Shown in pieces: positions 57,771-64,000 of a stretch of DNA of 64,000 bases. The notes under the pieces are model-generated. The model did not search any database. It saw only the letters and a program-made list of their open reading frames with translations, and was not told the origin of the DNA. A program made the translations under genes and the position numbers. The stretch is taken from NCBI RefSeq assembly GCF_052857255.1, contig NC_135498.1:85997639-86061638 (forward strand), read 5' to 3'. The stretch's first letter is position 1. Every line of letters starts with the position of its first letter. This DNA is from Amblyomma americanum. Its lineage: Eukaryota; Arthropoda; Arachnida; Ixodida; Ixodidae.

Positions 57771-57904
57771 TGGATGTTGACGCCAAATCGCTCCAATTTG
57801 TTCGCCAGAACTCCGAACCCCCTCCGCCAAACAACAGGTGGGATAAAATTTTGTCGCCAAAGGAGAACCCAAGTGGCACAAGTCTCGGATCCAGTTTAGA
57901 AGGT

Positions 57905-58260
57905 ACACATAAGTAGTAGTAGTTGGTGGTTTATAAAAATATGATAAAAAGGAAAGAAAAGATATTTGCTAGCACCGGATTCTGCCATCGATACTGGAGC
58001 ACCTGAGCTTGGACACCATGCTCAAGCTCACACAGGATATTTTCGACTTCCTCATACCGGGCCACACCAAGGCTGTTCTCACCTTGGATCTCTCCACGGC
58101 CTCTGATCGCCTAGATCACCCAGCGATCATGGCGGCACTCTCCCCCTTGAAAACAGCGAACGTATGTACACCTGTATTCAAGCATTGCTTCCTAACCACA
58201 CGGCCCCGCAACATATTTCCAGGGTCGAACTTACGTCATTCAGGTAAGCGGCCGAGTGCC
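57905..58260 (+). pseudogene. LINE reverse transcriptase fragment
   Basis: From about 58009 the frame reads LTQDIFDFLIPGHTKAVLTL, then DLSTASDRLDHPAIMAALSP, which is RT motif A and its flanks in I/R1-type LINEs, where AFDR or AFDN is usual. Only this motif region is left. Just upstream (57905-57950) an A/T-rich string resembles a LINE tail on the other strand, so two remnants may adjoin. Confidence 0.6.
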
Positions 58261-59614
58261 ACAACCCCTCAAAAGCCGCGCGGTCCCAAGTTCAATAAAT
58301 GCCAGCCTACAGAAAGCACAGATATCTCAGAAACGTATATTCGAACTATTTACGAAGGCATACATGAGTGATTAAGAGCAACTACATTACAGACGCACGT
58401 TTAAGGTAAATTTCGTCCGTGGTTGAGAGCAGTCGTGCCACCATCATGCGGCAGCCACTGAAACCACACGTCGCAATGAAGACAGTGGTTCGGCAGGCGC
58501 GCGCGTAGTCGAGATGACCGAAACGAGATGGAGGGCGCATATAGGGATGAAGAACGCGAAGAGAAATGCTTTCGCTTTACTCCACCTAAGTAGACTTAAG
58601 TGACCGCTGGAACTTTTCTCGTTAATCTCTGAAGGCTATATATATGAGTTGGTCATATTCTGTGAATATCCCTATCACGTGATTTACTGTGTGAATATGG
58701 CTTATTAACGAGATAGCGGTATAGGCCCCGTTCTGCAGAAAATCCGGCGTAGGCGTTGTGAGCGATGAACCACGAGCATGGCTCTGACATGTGGTTTCCG
58801 AGGCAGCAACCTAGGAGACAGCTGAGCGACCTAGGCCACGTGACCTTGGAGCGTTGTCACAACCTGGCCACTGGATAGTCAGCAAAGTGCCCAATGCGCA
58901 GCGAAGTAAATATTTGGCCGCTCGGGAAGAGTGACCTCGGCCGCACATTTCATTTATTTTTTATTCAATGTACACCAAAATCAACTCAAGCAACATTGCT
59001 GCGAGAATATAGATCCTCAGCTCGCAGGATAGTTGAAATCCATGTACAAAATGTTCAGAAAACTAAATAAGCAAACAGCACAGACAGAGACATCTATCAA
59101 AGGAGCCTAATATTGTCACAATCTCGTGCAATAGTGCGACTTTCGCCATGTAGAGAAGTTAGTGTTTTCGATTGTGATTTCATTCAGATCCTAGTTCCTA
59201 TAAAAAGAAGAGTTCTTTTGCCACAAACATTTTTTTGCTAATTTGAGTGAGAAAGTTAGTTATCGCAAAGCTTCGCATGGCCCACAGCTGGAAGCGGCAG
59301 CCATCGCAGGGCCGTGACGCATCGCTTTACAGCTGAAACAGTGCTTAAGGAGGGATATGAGGACTCCAAGAGATCTTTGAATGCAAAGCATAGGATGACC
59401 GTGTGCATATACGGCAATTAGTCCCCTATGCAGTCGCGTCAGAATCTTTGGCGGTGCCGAGTTTCCTTCCACCATCCGAAGATTATTTTCGAGTAATAAA
59501 AAGTTATTTGAAACAAAGAGACAGGTGTTAAAAATTCTAAATTCGTTTTTCGCACCTGGTATTTTTAGACGAAAGTACTCATTCAGGAAAATTATTTCTT
59601 TTATTTCCACCGTA
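58261..59614. other. Intergenic stretch without a supported gene
   Basis: The part at 58710-58900 (CCCGTTCTGCAGAAAATCCGG and on) looks like a dispersed non-coding repeat by composition. I have no second copy in the window. No coding frame is supported. Confidence 0.4.
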
Positions 59615-59925
59615 GTCGCCGCGGTGCCACAGTGGTTAAGGCGCTCGTCTACTGATCCGCAGTTCCCGGGCTCGAACCAAACCGTGCGGCCTTTTTTCGA
59701 TAGAGGCGAAACGCAAAAGCCACCCGTGAGCGGTTTGATGTCAGAACACGGTAAAGCTCCCCAGCTGGTTAAAATTTCCGGAGACCTCCACTACGCCACA
59801 TATTTCTTCCATTCTTCTCTCAGTCTCTCCATTATCCTTTCACTTACGGCGCGGTTCAGGTCTCCGCCTAGATGTGAGACAGATGCTGCGCCATTTGCTT
59901 TCCCCAACAACCAATTTTCATGTTC
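59615..59925 (+). mobile_element. Ruka-type SINE, full length but diverged
   Basis: Head GTCGCCGCGGTGCCACAGTGG and GGGCTCGAACC, body TTTCCGGAGACCTCCACTACG, tail GCGCCATTTGCTTTCCCCAA. Many substitutions relative to the copy at 47711 indicate an older insertion. Confidence 0.85.
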
Positions 59926-62041
59926 AATTTTCCTCCTATAAAATCCGTATTTAACATGTGTTATTTAGGTCTATTAATAAATCCTATGAAACTACTGATA
60001 CCCTTTACTTTCTGTTCAATAAACCCCTACTGCTCGCAGTAGCAAATGCTCCCAAGGGCTTCATTTTAGATCGTTAGCTACGCCGGCGCAAAGTGTACTC
60101 TGTTCATGTACTGAAAACAAAATAAAACGTCCATGTGAAGAATGATTCTTGTTTTCTTCAATGCAGCGCTGCTTATTGAGCAGCAGCCTTCGGCATCACA
60201 CTGCACCTCGCTCCGAGGTTTGAAAGCGGGCAGCACAGAGCAGCAGCTTCAGGCGGCGCTTTCACATATAATACATCAGCCAGCCACATACGGTGTTCTG
60301 AGGCCATGTTGTCCAGCTATGGTTACTCTATTTTTCGCGCTGAAGGTGCGCAAAGCTTTGTTTCTTTAAACGTAAGTGAATAACGCAATTTTTTTTTCGG
60401 TACAGTAAACTACTCGAGAATACTGCATGTTTACCCAGTGGTCGAAGCACATCTTTGATTACGTGACATTTACTTTGCTCAGACACGTAGCTAGACAACA
60501 GCGAAATCGATTAAGTCGAGCTTTGACCTTGGCTGATCTCGAAGTTCAAAGTGCCGGTATGTAGAATTTTCAGAAGTTGAACCCCGCTGAGTAGAGCAGT
60601 GCCTTGGTTGGCTCCGCGATGGATGCAATCGTTCCGCCAGAAAGACGATACCTTATGTCAATGCTGTATCGCATCATCACGTGGCGGCACACTCGGCGGC
60701 CAAGCGACGTGTTTGTACCTCCCTATCTTTCCCCGAATAGTGATCCCCGAATCACACTTACAAACGCATCAAACCGTTCACCTGCAGTTTACCATCTCAT
60801 TAATGCAGTTAATCAGCTTTAAATATCAACACACTAATTGATTTAGCCACATTTAAATATGCACGCATAAGTGCATTTGCTTATTGCACGATAATAAATC
60901 AAAGACAACAACGCATTCCCAGGTCCATCTGTATCTAACTTAAACCGACGAGCATTTATGGTCCCTTGTTGGCCGATCCATCTCGCAATCCAAGGGCAGT
61001 GAGTTCAATTCCCATCTAACTAACCTTTATTCATAATTACGTTTTTTATTAATTCAAGGACACTAGCACCAATTTATGCTTTCTACTGCGCCGGTTCCAT
61101 GTGCTGACAGCACAGCATATCTAAATATGAAAACCAAAAGTGTGACCGCACTGGGTTGTTTGAAATACCCGCGCGAGGTCTTGTGTTTATCACGTCATGA
61201 CTATGTTAATTCGGTCTTTTACGGCCACGCCGCCGATTAACATCGATACAGGTTTCTCTGCGACATGCAGCCTTTACCACTAACGAGCTAAAAGAGAAAA
61301 GCTGGGCTGCAGCATATTTTTGAGAGTGGTGGCGTGACGCTATGCGCCCCAATCTAGCCGCTACAGTGCGACTGAAGAGCGCTGAATGCGACTTCACTTG
61401 GCAATGGCACACTTTTTTGGGTGTCTCGATGCAAGTGCTTTGCGCCCTACACGGTGCGCGTTAGGACACGTGCAGACCACGATCCCTCCTTCAATTAGAG
61501 CGTCGGCGCTGAAGCAAACGAGCGAATCACATGAAAGTTGTCATATGCTCTACGTGCCTGCGCGAGAGTGGTGGTTTGTTTGGAGTCACACGATGCACTC
61601 TTGTAGTGCGCTCGCGACGGAGATAGGAGGGCAGCTATGCGGCCCCGCTGCTGCTGAACACGTGTACTTTTATAAAGGATTCTAAGTCGGTTCTATTCTT
61701 TTGCAAATAATTCAAACTAATGAGCCATAGCACTTTCCTTAAAACATGTATTTCGCATGAAGAGTAACGTACAAAGAGCATCTCATTCTGACGACATTTC
61801 GTCTCTCCTGAGTAATACTCAGAAAACAAAAAAAAAACCATGGGTTCGAAAACTGGCTTCACCAGCAAAAAGCCTAGCATAGAGTACATTGATAAGCGCA
61901 TCTGTATTATTCAGAATGACTGCTAAGTTAAAAAAAAATTCTAATAGGTTTTCATTTTATCACACACACTATTTTAAAATACAAGTTAGGTGGTAGTCTG
62001 CGTACATTGATGATTGATCAATATAACTTAGAACAGTGTAC
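59926..62041. other. Intergenic stretch without a supported gene
   Basis: Short frames only. A weak tRNA-like head (GAGTTCAATTCCC at 61010) may be another SINE remnant. Nothing else is recognised. Confidence 0.45.
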
Positions 62042-62280
62042 GTGCCGCCGTGGTGGCGCAGAGGTTATGGCACTCTACTGCTGACCCGAATGACGCGGGT
62101 GCGATCCCTGCCGCGGCGATCGAATTTCGATGAAGGCGAAATTCTAGAGGCCCGTGTACTGTGCGATGTCAGTGGACGTTAAAAATCCCACGTGGCCGAA
62201 ATTTTTAGAGCCCTTCACTACGGCGTTCCCCATAGCCTGGGACGCTTTTGACGTTAAACCCCCCTATACCAAACCAAACA
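62042..62280 (+). mobile_element. Ruka-type SINE, short variant
   Basis: Head GTGCCGCCGTGGTGGCGCAG and B box GGGTGCGATCCC. The body GCCCGTGTACTGTGCGATG is shared with 10880-11063, and it ends GACGTTAAACCCCCCTATACC. It matches the variant at 10880 more closely than the one at 47711, so at least two subfamilies are present. Confidence 0.85.
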
Positions 62281-62454
62281 ACAGTGTACCCATATTATTT
62301 GGCATTGGTGTATTCAAATGCTGTGTTACCCACCTCACCTCTAGTACATCTCTGAAAAAACAGACAGTAGTACTTGTAAATAAAGAAAATCAAAGTCAGC
62401 TACGCTCAGGCGTCGAAATTCGAGCGTGCAATGCGCGGATATGCTGCTTCATTT

Positions 62455-62726
62455 TCAGTCCTCCAGGAAGGCTAGTTCCCATTCGGGAATTGGAGCCAGC
62501 ATAGCCGCAATGTAGGCTTCGTCAGATATGCAGCTTACGACTACGGAGCCTCTATTTTCTCCCGGACGGATCTCCGATAGGTCTTGGATTGTCCCGCCAT
62601 CGTTGTTCAGGTTCCGTCGGCGAGGATCGGAGGCACCAGTACAGGTCCCCACACCAGAGGGTCCGGCCTCCTCGTTGTCGCTGCGGCTCCGATTTCCCTT
62701 GAAAATCTCGGGGTCCCGGAGTGCAG
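62455..62726 (-). CDS. Gene E, terminal coding exon (exon b)
   Basis: Seen: acceptor TTTATCTGGACAG followed by a phase-1 exon of 89 codons plus TGA. The product begins ALRDPEIFKGNRSRSDN, has EEAGPSGVGTCTGASDPRRR, and ends AAMLAPIPEWELAFLED. The LAPIP segment near the end is shared with gene A (LLAPIPDS), while the rest is diverged. Frame, phase, strand and the EAGPSG position match the other family members. Its exon a must lie to the right of the window on the minus strand; none is seen up to 64000, so the intron is longer than 1.27 kb. Function unknown. The clustered acidic and aromatic residues at the end recall copy B. Confidence 0.58.
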
Positions 62727-64000
62727 CTGTCCAGATAAATGGGCGAGCTGTAAATACCACAGGGATCTTTGCTGCGCAACTGAACTACGGAACAGTCTGG
62801 TTGCTGAAAACGATGAAAAACTTAGACGAGGCTGATGTCCTGCTTTTTTTGGCGTCCTTCCTTCGCCTCGTAGTAACTAGAGATCGAACGTGAATAGGAA
62901 TGTAGGATGTGGAGCAAGCGACGCCAAAGAAGGCCGCGCGGTTGCTGAAGTGAGGTTACATTGTACATATTGCCATAGTACCAAGCAATCCAGTGGCGCC
63001 ATACCGCAGCTAAACTGTTTTAGATGGGACTTTCCATGACTTGCTCACTCGAGGGGCTAGAGGTTTTCGTCTTCTTCCTCGCTCGAGCTCCCTGCTGTCT
63101 TGCACTCCCAGCACGTCTGATTAAATCTTCAGCGCACATAGGATACCCACGCTTTCTTGGTAACACATGATCAGACCCACTTGTCCTACAGGGGTTAAGC
63201 AGAGCCAACCCTTTTCTTTTGTTAGGAAGTGCTACATCATCTACTTAGTCTCAAGGCCATCGTCTTTTCTCAGATTTCTTTTGTATGTCTCCGACAACAA
63301 CAAAAAAAAAACACTCCGAGGTGTTGAAGGTGGGAGAGGGAGAGATTAATCCCGGGGAAAAATATCAAGATAACATCCGAGAGTTGAGCATGCAAGCTAA
63401 AGGTGAGTCACTCTCGTGCTTTGAAGACTACGGCTTCATAACTGCACTCTTTCTGCAGTGCTTGCGTTTGAAAAACTCGATGCGAACAAGTCATGTTGGC
63501 TGCCCAAGGTTCCGGAATCTTGTGAGACTGCCGGAATGCGGTCATCCGAACTTCATCACTAGTTCCCATTCCTCACCGATCAAGAAGAGGAAAACAAGTC
63601 GCTCGTACATTAGGAATAACTATAATAAATGTTTTCGCGACGGTATTTAATAAAACTACTGGCTTAGCAAAACACAATGTCTTTTCTCCGTATACTCGTG
63701 TTTGCTCAGAAATACAGCGATGGTTACGGCGTGCGAGAAAGTACGGTACGGAACGTACCTCCAGTTTCCAGACGAGTGGCAACGGCCTTGTTGTAGTCTA
63801 GCTGTGTTCTTTGATGGGGTTGACTGTTTTTCTAGCGCTGACACAGCGAGGGTGAACAGCAATCTCTTTGTGATCTACCTCAATGAGTCCTTTTAATTTA
63901 AATACATTGAAAGCATCCATTTCGTAAGCAATGATGCCCTGAAGGTGTACACAACAGACTTTTAGGAGTGTGTTTGTGGCGTGCTATTCAAAAAAAACTA
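62727..64000. other. Probable intron of gene E and right edge
   Basis: No coding frame supported. The last 40 bases (GAGTGTGTTTGTGGCGTGCTATTC, minus its last four) resemble 54345-54370, suggesting that a repeat continues beyond the window. Confidence 0.45.

Overview
The window looks like gene-poor, transposon-rich chromosomal DNA from a tick. The main evidence is several copies of a tRNA-derived SINE of the Ruka type, known from ticks, together with CR1-, RTE- and I-type LINEs, a Penelope-like element, a Ty3/gypsy element, P-like DNA transposon remnants and long AT repeats. There is no operon structure, no ribosome-binding-site pattern and no dense coding. The species cannot be named from the sequence alone.

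Host layer. A small gene family lies on the minus strand. Each gene has at least two coding exons: exon a (about 90 codons, starting MEMNV, with a conserved KDLGIWK helix and a basic tail) and exon b (about 87-90 codons, with a conserved EAGPSG motif and a fast-changing acidic end). Donor and acceptor sites and the phase-1 junction are conserved. Copies: A (exon a 2972-3239, exon b 1158-1423; intact, 177 aa); D' exon b (15682-15943, dead); B (exon b 20908-21179 open; exon a 23765-23985 broken by a stop and cut by a Penelope element); a stray exon-a piece at 29480-29575; C/D (exon a 57103-57373, exon b 51131-51393; intact, 177 aa, 5.7 kb intron); and E exon b (62455-62726), whose exon a would lie beyond the right edge. 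I do not recognise the family.

Duplication layer. About 9 kb at 9834-18882 (block X) is repeated in the same orientation at 44878-53890 (block Y). The DNA upstream of exon a is also repeated (2950-4440 plus 6961-7270; 29480-36620 with a LINE inside; 57103-57770). The copies act as natural empty sites for each other, so several insertions can be mapped to the base: a TTAA-flanked MITE (56200-56778), a solo LTR (18883-19255), a full-length I-like LINE (29825-35580) and a SINE (47711-48034).

Transposon layer from left to right: degraded Penelope copy (4560-5750); P-like non-autonomous element with the start of a THAP domain (about 21514-22932); Penelope element with a head-to-head inverted arm (23986-26548); CR1-like LINE with a 914-codon open frame (26549-29396); I-like LINE with 11-bp target duplications (29825-35580); Ty3/gypsy element with identical 126-bp LTRs and an intact pol but no gag or protease (37337-40896); RTE LINE fragment with an inverted 5' part (42273-43346); P-transposase fragment (54459-54851); LINE RT fragment (58009-58260); and SINEs throughout. 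The remaining stretches show no gene I can support.
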